Below, piece after piece: positions 8,318 through 17,373 of a DNA stretch of 64,000 nucleotides (its first letter is position 1; each line of letters opens with the position of its first letter). The DNA comes from an uncultured bacterium (lineage in GTDB: Bacteria; Cyanobacteriota; Vampirovibrionia; Gastranaerophilales; Gastranaerophilaceae). The notes beneath the pieces are model-generated. The model had not been told where the DNA came from. It made no database searches and was given only the letters and a program-made list of their open reading frames with translations. The stretch spans positions 1 to 64,000 of the forward strand of contig CASDWH010000040.1 of NCBI GenBank assembly GCA_949284715.1. The letters run 5' to 3'. The position numbers and the translations under genes are program-made.

Positions 8318-9736
8318 ATGAAAAAATTTTTGACTACCGCAGTTGTGGTTTTAGGTGTTGCCTCTATTGCGCAGGCTGGCCCTTGCCACAAAATTCCGAG
8401 TGTGGAAACTTATGCGCACCCGACACTTTTCCGTTCTCAGGCTCAGGCGCTTGTTGATGCCGATTCTGTTTACGTTACCGGTGCAAAGGCTATTAAGCCT
8501 AACTTTGCATTGAAGGTTAACAAAAAGGAAAATGTGCTTATTGCAGGTAAAGCAAAAGACTTATTAAAGAAAGTTGCCAAGAAGCACGAGGATGCAGGTT
8601 TTGGTAAAATGAAGTTCAATGCACCGACTATGCGTTCGGAAGTAGCTGCAATCCTTGCTGAAGGTCTTGATGTTGTAACTCCTGAAAATTACAGTCCGTA
8701 TTCTGATATTAACAATCAATACTGGGCAAAAGATTACATCTATAGAGTTACAGAAAAAGGTATTATGATTGGTTATCCGTCAGGTGTATTCAAACCGGAT
8801 CAGCCTATTACAAAAGCAGAAGTTTTTGCAACTGTTGCTCAGTTGATTAATGTTGAACACTCACAAGGTACACCGATTTATGCAGGTTCAGAAGTTAAAT
8901 TTATTCCGACCTGGGCAGAAGATTGTACTAATGAAGTCATTGCTTCCGGTTTATTGAAAGCACTTCCTGATCAACAAGGTGTAATCGACAACGAATTTTT
9001 AACAAAAGAACAAGTTGCATATCTGGTAAGCTCTTTGAGAGCTAACTGGAACTCTTTAACTGAAAACAGCGGTTTTGCAGACGCTTGTCCTGCTTCACTT
9101 GGTTCTGTTAAAGTTAAAATGCTTGATAGAATCAGTGCAAAACATTCAAATATCGGTGATGCATTTCAAGCTAAAACAACTGAAGCCGCAACAATAGACG
9201 GTGTTGCTTTCCCGGCAGGTTCAATTGTTAAAGGCAAGGTTGTTGCTGTTAACAGACCCGGTATTAAAAACCCTGGATTCGTTAAGGTTAAATTCTTAAC
9301 AATTAAAAATGGTGATTGTGTAAAAGAATTGCCAAAGAGAGTTCAAGGTGTTGATGCCGATGTTACTAAGAATCCGAATATTATTGCAAGAATTCTTGGA
9401 CTTCCGTTCAGCGCCGCAGGCAGAGTTGTTGGTGTTGTTGGTCGTTCAGGCGGTGCAATCGTTGATGTTGCAGGCAACGGTCTTGAACAATTAGGTGACA
9501 ACTTGAGCAATACATTTGTTGAAACTGCATGCTTACACCCGGGACGCGGTGTTGCAAGTTTTGGACAAGGTATTGTTACTATCTTCAAAGGTGTATTTGA
9601 TATAACTAAAGTTGTTGTATCAGGTACATTCGGTGTAGTGTATGAATTGTGTGATGATATTGTTTATTGCATAGTTCCAAGCTGTTCTAACAATTCAAGC
9701 TTGAATCCTGATGAAGAATTAACAATCATTTTCTAA
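8318..9736 (+). CDS. Exported SLH-domain protein
   Basis: A 472-residue protein with a clear Sec signal peptide (MKKFLTTAVVVLGVASIAQA, cleavage after AQA). An S-layer homology region covers about residues 100-185 (YSPYSDINNQYWAKDYIYRV, GIMIGYPSGVFKPDQPITKAEVFA). SLH domains bind peptidoglycan-linked polymers, and in cyanobacteria they anchor outer-membrane porins. The second half has a beta-rich section (GSIVKGKVVAVNRPG) and a glycine-rich hydrophobic part (about 345-440), and it ends in a cysteine-rich tail. Only one SLH region is evident. The strong promoter, good ribosome site and terminator suggest an abundant cell-envelope protein. Whether it forms a barrel is unknown. Confidence 0.8.
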   Translation: MKKFLTTAVVVLGVASIAQAGPCHKIPSVETYAHPTLFRSQAQALVDADSVYVTGAKAIKPNFALKVNKKENVLIAGKAKDLLKKVAKKHEDAGFGKMKFNAPTMRSEVAAILAEGLDVVTPENYSPYSDINNQYWAKDYIYRVTEKGIMIGYPSGVFKPDQPITKAEVFATVAQLINVEHSQGTPIYAGSEVKFIPTWAEDCTNEVIASGLLKALPDQQGVIDNEFLTKEQVAYLVSSLRANWNSLTENSGFADACPASLGSVKVKMLDRISAKHSNIGDAFQAKTTEAATIDGVAFPAGSIVKGKVVAVNRPGIKNPGFVKVKFLTIKNGDCVKELPKRVQGVDADVTKNPNIIARILGLPFSAAGRVVGVVGRSGGAIVDVAGNGLEQLGDNLSNTFVETACLHPGRGVASFGQGIVTIFKGVFDITKVVVSGTFGVVYELCDDIVYCIVPSCSNNSSLNPDEELTIIF

Positions 9737-9759
9737 GATTGCGTTCTTTATTAGATTAT

Positions 9760-9791
9760 AAAGAGGAAGATTATCTAAATCTTCCTCTTTT
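9760..9791 (+). terminator. Rho-independent terminator after SLH gene
   Basis: A 13-bp stem (AAAGAGGAAGATT with its complement), 5-nt loop and a short T run. It ends 19 bp before the start of the next gene, so it overlaps that gene's upstream promoter region. Confidence 0.75.
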
Positions 9792-9798
9792 ATTATGG

Positions 9799-9804
9799 TA
9801 TAAT
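9799..9804 (+). promoter_or_regulatory. -10 hexamer giving a leaderless start
   Basis: TATAAT ends 6 nt before the ATG at 9811. No Shine-Dalgarno is present, so the mRNA is predicted to begin at or next to the start codon. The -35 is weak. Confidence 0.5.
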
Positions 9805-9810
9805 TCAAAT

Positions 9811-10611
9811 ATGAAAAAGTTTTGCTTAATATTATTTATTTTGTTAATGGTGTCAAATATTGTTTTGGCAAAAACAGAAGAAAACCTCGGTTTCAGGGGG
9901 CCGCTTAATTATATACAGTCTAAACTTCTTGAACATGTTTTGTCTGTAGAGATTGAAAAAATTACCAGCGGCGATATGAAGATAATTATTAACTCTTACG
10001 GAGCAAAAGCTCTGCGCAGCGGTATTGTGAAATCAGTTGTCGCTGATGGTAGAAATCTCAATATAGACGGTATGAGTATATCTAAAATACACATGGCGAC
10101 AATTACAGAAAATAACAGACTTGATGTTAGTAATCTTAAACATATTAAAATATTAACAGATATACTCGCAGAGTATTCTATTGAATTGACGAATGATGAT
10201 ATAAAAACTATTTTAGAGTCCAAGGAATATAAAAGAGAGATAGCAAAAATTAACAGTAAAATGTCCCCGATTTTTAGAATACAGGGTGTCGATATTTATT
10301 GTCAATTTGACCGATTATTTATAAAACTATTAATTAAATCGGATATGTTGGGCGGTATGATGTTTAATGTCCGAATTTCTACGAATATATATTCTGATGG
10401 TTACAGATCAGGATTATATGATATAAAATTTAATAAGAAATTAAAAATGGGCTTGTCTGATGATATTTTATATATTATAGACAAATTGAATCCGGTTAAT
10501 TTTGTTATAAAAGATTTGGATCATGCAAAAGTTAATACTGCAATAAAAAAAGTTTATGTAGTTGATGACAAAATACAAATATTTGGTACCATAAAAGTAT
10601 ATAAGGATTAA
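9811..10611 (+). CDS. LmeA/DUF2993-like exported lipid-binding protein
   Basis: A 266-residue protein beginning with a signal peptide (MKKFCLILFILLMVSNIVLA). I take the ATG at 9811; the in-frame extension to 9739 runs through a terminator hairpin. The body alternates amphipathic strands (EKITSGDMKIIINSYGAKALRSGIVKSVVADGRNLNIDGM) in the manner of DUF2993/LmeA proteins, which are tubular lipid-binding proteins common in cyanobacteria and actinobacteria. It heads a five-gene operon with the GerMN gene 2 bp downstream. Family assignment is by fold pattern and is moderately sure. Confidence 0.6.
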   Translation: MKKFCLILFILLMVSNIVLAKTEENLGFRGPLNYIQSKLLEHVLSVEIEKITSGDMKIIINSYGAKALRSGIVKSVVADGRNLNIDGMSISKIHMATITENNRLDVSNLKHIKILTDILAEYSIELTNDDIKTILESKEYKREIAKINSKMSPIFRIQGVDIYCQFDRLFIKLLIKSDMLGGMMFNVRISTNIYSDGYRSGLYDIKFNKKLKMGLSDDILYIIDKLNPVNFVIKDLDHAKVNTAIKKVYVVDDKIQIFGTIKVYKD

Positions 10612-10613
10612 CA

Positions 10614-11147
10614 ATGAAAAGAAAAAAGAAAAATAATAATTTAGCAGGTGCAATAGTACTATTAATAACAGTGATAGTATTATTTATTGCAGGCGGTTTT
10701 GTTTGGTTGAATCGTTATGAATTTTTTCCTGCTCTAATTAAAAATGGTGTTTCAGTTTGTTTTCTCGGTAAAAACGGAGAGAATAAAATTATTAAATATA
10801 ATTATGTAGAAGGTGCAAAGCAAACCAGATTTGAATTTGCGATTAGAAAATTAATGGAAGGGCCTTCTGAAATTCAACGTATTTTCAATACTTATTCCGA
10901 AATACCTGCGGACACTAAAATTCTTGCAATTATTCAGGAAGAAAATAAAAACATAATTGATTTAACTCCTGCTTTTAATACCGGAGGCGGGACTGAAAGT
11001 ATTTATAAAAAGCTGAATCAGATTATTGAAACGGTCGAATTGAATACAGAAAAACCGACATATTTATTTATTAATGGAACTCAGACTGATGTATTTGGCG
11101 GTGAGGGGATTATGATTACCCAGCCGTTGACTAAGAATTCATTGTAG
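10614..11147 (+). CDS. Membrane-anchored GerMN-domain protein
   Basis: A 177-residue protein with a basic N-terminus and one membrane anchor (about residues 11-32), followed by a GerMN domain. Family segments are VCFLGKNGENKI, FAIRKLMEGPSE and the ending YLFINGTQTDVFGG. GerMN domains occur in spore-germination protein GerM and in envelope proteins of non-sporulating bacteria, where they probably contact cell-wall material. The gene starts 2 bp after the LmeA-like gene. Orientation of the anchor places the domain outside the cytoplasmic membrane. Confidence 0.8.
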   Translation: MKRKKKNNNLAGAIVLLITVIVLFIAGGFVWLNRYEFFPALIKNGVSVCFLGKNGENKIIKYNYVEGAKQTRFEFAIRKLMEGPSEIQRIFNTYSEIPADTKILAIIQEENKNIIDLTPAFNTGGGTESIYKKLNQIIETVELNTEKPTYLFINGTQTDVFGGEGIMITQPLTKNSL

Positions 11148-11152
11148 GGCGT

Positions 11153-11428
11153 ATGGAACAAAATAAAGATATAGATTATTATATGAACCTTGATTGGACT
11201 TTGATAGAAGGTACAGATTTGGATTTTAACGGAAATCCGTATTATTATGTTGAGATAAAAGAAATACCGAGTTTTACTTTTTGTGCCAAAACCAGGGAAA
11301 AAGCGCTTGAAAATTATAAAACACAGCTCAGACTTATGCTTATGCTAATGCTTGAGGATGGTGATTACATAGTTGAACCCGGTGAAGAAACGGAAGATGA
11401 TATTGATTGGGAAAGTATATGTCCGTAG
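11153..11428 (+). CDS. HicB-like small protein
   Basis: A 91-residue acidic protein whose middle (YYYVEIKEIPSFTFCAKTREKALENY, about residues 26-51) follows the HicB antitoxin-like fold pattern: an aromatic strand, E(I/L)P, a short strand, then T-x-E/K-A-L helix. HicB proteins neutralise HicA mRNA-cleaving toxins, but no HicA-like gene is adjacent. It sits inside a housekeeping operon with its stop overlapping rimI by 10 bp. It is therefore more likely a domesticated HicB-fold protein than a toxin-antitoxin component. Confidence 0.55.
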   Translation: MEQNKDIDYYMNLDWTLIEGTDLDFNGNPYYYVEIKEIPSFTFCAKTREKALENYKTQLRLMLMLMLEDGDYIVEPGEETEDDIDWESICP

Positions 11429-11955
11429 GAAATAAGCTTAAAATTTATATAAAACCGTTGATTAAAGATGATATTGATGAAGTGGATATAATTGCTCAAA
11501 AAGCGTATGGCACTCACCATTGGTCTAAGGACTCTTTCTACAGCGAACTTCAGAATAACCTTGCGCAGTATTATGTTTCTAAAACAGAAGACGGTGTGCT
11601 GACAGGATTCGCGGGGTACTGGTGTATTATTGATGAAGCACATATTACTACAATTGCTGTAGCACCTGAGTATACAAGAAGACATATTGGAGAATCATTA
11701 TTGAAAGCGATTCTTGACGATTGTTATGAAAAAAAAGTTAAGTATCTTACTTTAGAAGTCAGGGAGAGTAATATTCCGGCTATTTCTATGTATGAAAAAT
11801 ACGGGTTTCAGGCGTTTGGAGTACGAAAAGGGTATTATCAGGATAATAATGAAAGCGCTCTTATTATGTGGACAGAAAATATTTTTTGGGATAAATTTAA
11901 AAATAAGTACAAGGAAAATGTTGCTAAATTAAACGGGATAATAGATATTCTATGA
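11419..11955 (+). CDS. rimI: Ribosomal protein N-acetyltransferase RimI-like
   Basis: A 178-residue GNAT acetyltransferase. ITTIAVAPEYTRRHIGESLL is the acetyl-CoA binding motif A. LTLEVRESNIPAISMYEKYGFQAFGVRKGYY is the RimI-type motif B region. RimI acetylates the N-terminal alanine of S18 and related substrates. I chose the ATG at 11419 because GGGAAAG precedes it; an in-frame ATG at 11407 lies inside the ribosome site region. It overlaps the HicB-like gene upstream by 10 bp and bioY downstream by 4 bp. The C-terminal extension of about 25 residues is unusual. Confidence 0.88.
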   Translation: MSVGNKLKIYIKPLIKDDIDEVDIIAQKAYGTHHWSKDSFYSELQNNLAQYYVSKTEDGVLTGFAGYWCIIDEAHITTIAVAPEYTRRHIGESLLKAILDDCYEKKVKYLTLEVRESNIPAISMYEKYGFQAFGVRKGYYQDNNESALIMWTENIFWDKFKNKYKENVAKLNGIIDIL

Positions 11956-12617
11956 TAAAGAGAATAACTCCTGAAATTCAAAGTTTTAAATATTCCGGTG
12001 AACCGGTAAGATTTACAATAGGCACAATAGTTCTTGTGTTTTTGTGTGTGCTTTTAATTGTTATGTCAACATTCACGCAGCTTCCTATAGTTGATTTGTT
12101 TTCTATAAAGGAAGGCGCAGAAGGTTTTAGATTAAGTAATTATCTTGTTGACGCGGCATGTTACTATTATATTCCGCAGCTTCCTGCTGTGTTTTTTGCA
12201 ATAGGGCTGCTTGATCGCAGATATGGAATGTCAGCGATTGCTTTTTATATTATTGCCGGCATATCCGGACTCCCTATTTTTGGGATGGGGGGCGGAATTC
12301 ATTATATTTCAGAGTACGGTTTTGGATATATTTTAGCCTATATTCCGGCTGCCTTTATTACAGCAACTATTATAAAAAATAACTATAAATTTTTAAATAT
12401 ATTTAAGGCTGTTGTTCTCGGGGTGCTTGCTATTCATGTAATAGGGATTTTTTACATGGTTTTTATTTCTACATTATTTAATACTTCGGCAGATATGATA
12501 ACAGGCTGGATAGCTTCACAGAGCGGGATTAAAGTGTTTTACGATATTTTATTTTGTATGTTTGCAATATATATTGCAAGATTTGTCAAAAAGCTTTTGT
12601 GGCTTGTTATGTGTTAA
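11952..12617 (+). CDS. bioY: BioY-type biotin transporter S component
   Basis: A 221-residue membrane protein with about six transmembrane segments. YIPQLPAVFFAIGLLDRRYGMSAIAFYIIAGISGLPIFGMGGG matches the BioY pattern in which a glycine-rich G-x-P-x-F-x-x-G-G segment follows the third helix; this is the substrate-binding component of energy-coupling-factor biotin uptake. No ECF ATPase or T component lies nearby, so it must use shared ones or work alone. It overlaps rimI by 4 bp (ATGA) and the convergent TOPRIM gene by 11 bp. Confidence 0.8.
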   Translation: MIKRITPEIQSFKYSGEPVRFTIGTIVLVFLCVLLIVMSTFTQLPIVDLFSIKEGAEGFRLSNYLVDAACYYYIPQLPAVFFAIGLLDRRYGMSAIAFYIIAGISGLPIFGMGGGIHYISEYGFGYILAYIPAAFITATIIKNNYKFLNIFKAVVLGVLAIHVIGIFYMVFISTLFNTSADMITGWIASQSGIKVFYDILFCMFAIYIARFVKKLLWLVMC

Positions 12618-13590
12618 TAATATTTGTTGTATCTTCTTTTAGTTCTTTGAATATGAGCCTTATTTCGTCAGAAATATCTGTATCATCAAACAGATTTTCT
12701 TCAACCTTTTGTGCAAAATCCGCTTTCTTGAATTCGTGTAAACCTTTTAGCCTGAAAACTTCAATAAGGTTGGCAACAGCTGATAGTTCGGGATTAAATT
12801 CATTTCCTGTAATGGTTGCAAAATTTTTTAATTCATAATTAATAGTTTTAATAATCAGGCTTTGAGGCAGCAAATCTTCAAATTCTCCGCTTGATATGAG
12901 GTGTACTTTATCAATAGGCCTGAGCTTGCGGGAAATCTGTTCAAGGTTTTCTTTTGCGTCATTATCAAGCAGAACAAATACCGGAATTTTTAATTCTTCT
13001 GCAAGTTTGTAATAGGTTTTTACAACCTGGTTTTTTCCGCCTGCGCCAAGTACTTGAATACCTTTTTTATCAAAATCATAACCAAGCAGCCTGCCAAATT
13101 TAGGTAGAAGAATCTCTTCTGTTATTCCTTCCGCAAGAATAACTTTTGATATTGGAAAACGTGTTGAATATTTTTCGCGTAATTTTTCAAGAGGCATGTT
13201 TTCAGCTAAACGGCTAAGCCATCTTAGGTTAAGCGGACGGCTGATTTCCTGAAGCTGTAATGCCGATTTGTAATTAAGTTTGTTATTAAGTAATTTTTGA
13301 ACCTCGGGAGAATTATTATAAACACTGTTTTCATACCCCTTTAACCTGAGATTAATTGTATAATCGTTATCTTGAGCCTGTAATGATGCATTGAAAATTG
13401 TTTCTGCAATATTCTTGATTTCGGAGTAGTCCATTAAATCAAGTTCTGATTTTTTAACAGCCGGCTGTATAAGATTAGAAATGATTATATCTTTAAATAC
13501 GCGTAAGTATTTCTCCTCCGTCGGTTTAAATCTTGTAAGCCGGTCGATTGAAATAATAATCTGCTGTTCGGTTAAAGTCTTGTATTTCAT
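12607..13590 (-). CDS. OLD-like TOPRIM nuclease-domain protein
   Basis: A 327-residue protein whose central part has the TOPRIM motifs of OLD-family endonucleases. These are VILAEGITEEILLPKF (acidic Glu, about residue 155), VFVLLDNDAKENLEQI (DxD, about residue 208) and GEFEDLLP. Full OLD nucleases carry an N-terminal ABC-type ATPase that is absent here. The N-terminal 150 residues are helical and unlike an ATPase. It could be a stand-alone TOPRIM effector or the nuclease half of a split defence system, but the neighbours are housekeeping genes. The ATG at 13590 is preceded by a weak AAAG. Confidence 0.7.
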   Translation of the reverse strand: MKYKTLTEQQIIISIDRLTRFKPTEEKYLRVFKDIIISNLIQPAVKKSELDLMDYSEIKNIAETIFNASLQAQDNDYTINLRLKGYENSVYNNSPEVQKLLNNKLNYKSALQLQEISRPLNLRWLSRLAENMPLEKLREKYSTRFPISKVILAEGITEEILLPKFGRLLGYDFDKKGIQVLGAGGKNQVVKTYYKLAEELKIPVFVLLDNDAKENLEQISRKLRPIDKVHLISSGEFEDLLPQSLIIKTINYELKNFATITGNEFNPELSAVANLIEVFRLKGLHEFKKADFAQKVEENLFDDTDISDEIRLIFKELKEDTTNIINT

Positions 13591-13656
13591 CTTAAACTTT
13601 CTTTACAATAAACTTGTACTTGGCAAATTTTAAGCATTTAATGTTTTATTATATAT

Positions 13657-15048
13657 ATGGTAAGTGTGCAAATAAATAATGTCAACCCGTATTTTAAAAT
13701 GAATCCGGCAGAAGTAAAACATGTTTCTGTAAAAGATAGTACAGGAACAACTTCTTGCGTGGGGGATAACACTAAAAAAAATTACCCGTCTTTTCAGTCA
13801 GCAAGTACTGTTATAAATGTAAGAACAATGCTTACGCCGGAAGAAAGTCAAAAATATGCGGATGTTGAATCGGTATTGAATAAAAAAAATAAAAAACTTC
13901 TCAAAATGACATTAAAAAGCGGCTTATTATTGAGAAACGATGCAGAGGACAGAACGACAGTACTTGATAATTTATATAAAATAGTTACGACTCCGCGGGT
14001 TAAAGGATTGTCTGCGGATAAAGTCGCTCAAAATGTTCTGGAAACAATAGCTAATCCGAGCGGTATAACGCAGCGCTTTGGCGATATTCCAAATATAATT
14101 ATGCCGAAAGTAATAGATTATATGACCGCAGATTCAACAGATGCGCGTGAGAGAAAACTTAAAGAAGCAGAGTTTGATGAAATGTATTCAGGCTGCTGCG
14201 TTGCTGCAAGTGTGGAATTTAATCTTGCACACAGACATCCGGCAGAGTTTGCAAGATTCGCCGAGGCACTGACATCTCCTGCTCTGGAGGTTAAAAAGAC
14301 GATTAATCTGGAAAAGTTATCAAAGAATACTCTTGATGCTATTTGGCTTTTAAATGCATTTGAAGTTCCTTATAAATTAAATGGTATAAATCAGGCCACA
14401 CTTATCCTAAAACCTGATAAGGAAGCAATAGTACGCGCGCGGATTCAGAATAATTACCGCGACCCGCTGGAGAGAAGTTCTGTAGATGTACTTATGCAAT
14501 CAATGCTTATGCAGCTTGGAACTGAACAAACTTATTCATCACTGCTGGATAAACGGGGCGGAAAATTCAGCAGAGAAGATAAAGGCTTGATAGATTTTGA
14601 AAAAACATTTATTGAGTCTGTTGTTGAGGATAAGGATACGACATCCGTTGTTTACCAGACAGTAGATGAAAATCAGCGCGTAATAGGACAGGAGGCGGAT
14701 TATCAGACTATAAAGTCACAACTTCTTGAAGCGTTGGAAATGGGAAAGAATGTAATTATTGGTTATATGCTGACAGATGCTGCTGGCGTAATTGAAAATG
14801 CCCATGAAATTACAATTATAGGCGCAAGAAAGACAAGTACCGGTGAAACAATCTTTATTTGTAATGATACGGATGATGATATCCCATATCCGATAGAATA
14901 CTCTGAAACTTATCTTATTCCTAAAATCCACCACGCCGGTCTGCCGACATCTATAGCAGAAAAGAGTCTTGATTTGACAGAAAACTGGCAAATTGCTATG
15001 AGAGATTTTGAAGAGTACTTGAAATCAGGTGGTAACGCCGCTGCCTAG
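13657..15048 (+). CDS. Papain-fold-like protein with lineage-type N-terminus
   Basis: A 463-residue protein of unrecognised family. Residues 41-50 carry the KNYPSFQSAS signature seen in lineage-type proteins. The order of candidate catalytic residues suits a papain-like cysteine peptidase or transglutaminase-fold enzyme. Cys180/181 sit in YSGCCVAASVEF at the start of a helix, His383 in ENAHEITIIGA at the start of a strand, and Asn403 in ICNDTDDD. No signal peptide is seen. The ATG has no clear ribosome site, and TATTAT ends 4 bp upstream. The fold claim is inference from motif order, and function is unknown. Confidence 0.7.
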   Translation: MVSVQINNVNPYFKMNPAEVKHVSVKDSTGTTSCVGDNTKKNYPSFQSASTVINVRTMLTPEESQKYADVESVLNKKNKKLLKMTLKSGLLLRNDAEDRTTVLDNLYKIVTTPRVKGLSADKVAQNVLETIANPSGITQRFGDIPNIIMPKVIDYMTADSTDARERKLKEAEFDEMYSGCCVAASVEFNLAHRHPAEFARFAEALTSPALEVKKTINLEKLSKNTLDAIWLLNAFEVPYKLNGINQATLILKPDKEAIVRARIQNNYRDPLERSSVDVLMQSMLMQLGTEQTYSSLLDKRGGKFSREDKGLIDFEKTFIESVVEDKDTTSVVYQTVDENQRVIGQEADYQTIKSQLLEALEMGKNVIIGYMLTDAAGVIENAHEITIIGARKTSTGETIFICNDTDDDIPYPIEYSETYLIPKIHHAGLPTSIAEKSLDLTENWQIAMRDFEEYLKSGGNAAA

Positions 15049-15139
15049 CCGGAATTATTTCAAATTGTAAATTGTTGATTTTAAAATAGCAAAAAAAAAT
15101 CTTTACGAATATTCTATTCATAGAAAAAGAGGTTTGACT

Positions 15140-15607
15140 ATGATAGAAAATAATTATTTTAACTGCAAAAACTACAGTATGAGTGTAAAAAATAACGGGG
15201 ATAATATGAAAGTCCGGTTGTGGGAACGCCAGGGCAGCGGGAATAATTCACTGCTGCTTAAGGCTGCTAAGAATTATGATTACGAAACAGGCTATATTAC
15301 ACGGAGTGCCGGCAATGTATATTCCAGAGTTCCAATGTCAAATGGAGTTAATAATGGTGTAGTTTGTGATTTTTTAACTGTTGATAACGGTTTTAAAGCC
15401 GCAGGTAAGATTAAAAACGGAATAATACAGGAAGTTACAGAACTTGAACAATTTCCGCAGACAGAGAGCCAGTTTTCAAAACTTGGTAATGCGGCCAAAA
15501 GGTTTTGTAAAAAAATTACAAATTATGTGAAGAATATAGAGGCCGTGCAGGAAAAAAATAAGATTTTGGAATCAGTTTTCAGTTCTAAAATATTTAAAAA
15601 AATATAA
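15140..15607 (+). CDS. Lineage-type protein of unknown function
   Basis: A 155-residue protein. The ATG at 15140 has AAGAGG 7 bp upstream. The start context GAGGTTTGACTATG closely resembles that of the small gene at 259. The sequence is rich in Asn and Lys. It has beta-like segments in the middle (GGVVCDFLTVDNGFKAAGKIKNG region) and a basic helical C-terminus. There is no signal peptide. It ends 4 bp before a strong bidirectional terminator. I do not recognise a family. Confidence 0.65.
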   Translation: MIENNYFNCKNYSMSVKNNGDNMKVRLWERQGSGNNSLLLKAAKNYDYETGYITRSAGNVYSRVPMSNGVNNGVVCDFLTVDNGFKAAGKIKNGIIQEVTELEQFPQTESQFSKLGNAAKRFCKKITNYVKNIEAVQEKNKILESVFSSKIFKKI

Positions 15608-15610
15608 ATA

Positions 15611-15640
15611 AAAAGCCCGGAGGATATCCTCCGGGCTTTT
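15611..15640. terminator. Bidirectional terminator
   Basis: A perfect 30-bp palindrome with a GC-rich core (GCCCGGAGG) and A/T flanks giving U runs on both strands. It separates the gene ending at 15607 from the convergent branching enzyme ending at 15655. Confidence 0.9.
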
Positions 15641-15654
15641 GAATGTTTTGTAAA

Positions 15655-17373
15655 TTACGAGTATAATGGTGCAAGCTTTGATGCCTGTTGAGGAATTACT
15701 CCTTCTTCAATAGGCATATAGACTCTGTAATCTATGTCAGGGAAACAGTTGTCTATACTTTCTATTTCTTGAAGTTTTGCTTCATCTATAGAATTATTTT
15801 CAATCATATCAGCGATTGTTTCAAATCTGTCTACGTGTTCTCTGAAACGGTCAGTTGCGTAATCTTTAGCCTGCCAGGTTGTGATTAAGAACGGCCAGTC
15901 AGAGCTTTGGAGTAGCAGATTTTCACGTGCCATTTGATTTAAGGCTCTATGCAGAAGCTTATCTTCAGGGATTTTTTCGTATTTTTCAACAATACTGTTT
16001 ATACGTTTTTCACAAGAGTGAATAATCGGCCACATCCATTCTGTGAGGTGATTTTGCCATACATAGAAGTGTCCGCCCTGTCCCCAGGAGCTTTCAGGAA
16101 TTTGAATAGCTTCTTTGGGCGGGTATTTTTTAAGGTATTCACCGGCTGTTAACCTTTCAACTTCCGGTAAGTATTGATGGAATTTTTTGATTACCTGTTT
16201 AATAAATTCAACACCTTCAAACCACCAGTGGCCGAACAATTCTGTATCAAATGACACCATAACAAGTCCTTCTTTGTTATGAGCGAGCTTGTAATCATTT
16301 AATAAGTGATAAATAAGAGTTGTATAGTGGTCAGAGTTTTCGTTTATCTTGTTAAATGCGAGAACCGGATCATAGAGCATTTTATCGCCCAGGTCGGTTG
16401 TCGGCGATGTAATTCTCCAATAGTGCATACCGGATTTGTCATCACGCTTGTGGAATTCTCTGAAACAACCGTCGCCCGGATAGCCGTCTGCTGCCGACCA
16501 GACTTGATAACCGGCTCTGTCATTTCTACCCATAACAGCAACCTGAGCATCAGGCAGCCAGTAAGCTGAATAAGTATCATAACCCGTAGCAGCTCTTTCG
16601 GGGAGCGGAATGTATTCAATGTTTCCGTAAACCCCTATAACACGCCTGTTACCGATGGAATTACCGCCTTCAATAACGTGAGATTCAGTAAAGAAATATT
16701 CAATATCGTTATTTTGGAGGGTTACTTCAATAGCCGGCCGCCAGTGTTTTTTTCCGTCTTTACCGACATATTCGTAACCTTGTCTGTATGCACATTCCGG
16801 AAGCCAGCAGCCTTTAGCTTTTTTGCCGAACAATCTTTTTGTTGTATCAGAACCGACTTTGAACTGAGCATTGAGGTTGCTGTCAGTACAGAGCAGCGGA
16901 GAGAATCCGTGTGTTGCACCGGAAGTTGTAATTTCGATACAACCTAGGTCTTGGTATTTTTTGAAATTACCTACTAAATCCATGCCAAACTTGTTAACAT
17001 AGTCATCGCGCAGTTTATTCCAGAGGTCAAAGTAGTATTTTGCAAGATATTTTAAATGCTGTGAGTGTGCAACTTTGGGATCCGGATATCTTTCTAGGTC
17101 TTTAGAAACAGCGGCAATTTGTGCATCTATGTATTTAACAAAACCGTGCTTAAGGTGTTCGTCATTAAGCTGTTCAGCCAAAATAGGTGTAATTCCGACT
17201 GTTAATTTTGCTTTAATTCCTTCGTCATACAACTCGGAAATAGCATTCAGCAAAGGAACGTATGTTTCAGCCATACATTCGTAAAGGTTTTCTTCGCCAA
17301 ACGGCCACATACCTGCTTTTCTATAGTATGGCAAGTGGCTGTGTAACATAAATACAAATTGTCCAACTGACAT
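15655..17373 (-). CDS. GH57 1,4-alpha-glucan branching enzyme
   Basis: A 572-residue glycoside hydrolase family 57 protein. The start VFMLHSHLPYYRKAGMWPFGEE, the middle ITTSGATHGFSPLL and GCWLPECAYRQGYEYV (catalytic Glu), and SFDTELFGHWWFEG (catalytic Asp) match GH57 branching enzymes of the TT1467/TK1436 type. These make alpha-1,6 branches in glycogen. Cyanobacteria carry this type beside or in place of GH13 GlgB. ACGGAGG precedes the ATG by 5 bp. Glycogen synthase is 2.8 kb away on the other strand, so polysaccharide storage is grouped here. Confidence 0.9.
   Translation of the reverse strand: MSVGQFVFMLHSHLPYYRKAGMWPFGEENLYECMAETYVPLLNAISELYDEGIKAKLTVGITPILAEQLNDEHLKHGFVKYIDAQIAAVSKDLERYPDPKVAHSQHLKYLAKYYFDLWNKLRDDYVNKFGMDLVGNFKKYQDLGCIEITTSGATHGFSPLLCTDSNLNAQFKVGSDTTKRLFGKKAKGCWLPECAYRQGYEYVGKDGKKHWRPAIEVTLQNNDIEYFFTESHVIEGGNSIGNRRVIGVYGNIEYIPLPERAATGYDTYSAYWLPDAQVAVMGRNDRAGYQVWSAADGYPGDGCFREFHKRDDKSGMHYWRITSPTTDLGDKMLYDPVLAFNKINENSDHYTTLIYHLLNDYKLAHNKEGLVMVSFDTELFGHWWFEGVEFIKQVIKKFHQYLPEVERLTAGEYLKKYPPKEAIQIPESSWGQGGHFYVWQNHLTEWMWPIIHSCEKRINSIVEKYEKIPEDKLLHRALNQMARENLLLQSSDWPFLITTWQAKDYATDRFREHVDRFETIADMIENNSIDEAKLQEIESIDNCFPDIDYRVYMPIEEGVIPQQASKLAPLYS

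Noticed and set aside
11153-11428. HicB-like gene as part of a HicAB toxin-antitoxin module
   Set aside because: No HicA-like gene is adjacent, and the gene is embedded in a housekeeping operon with overlapping ends.
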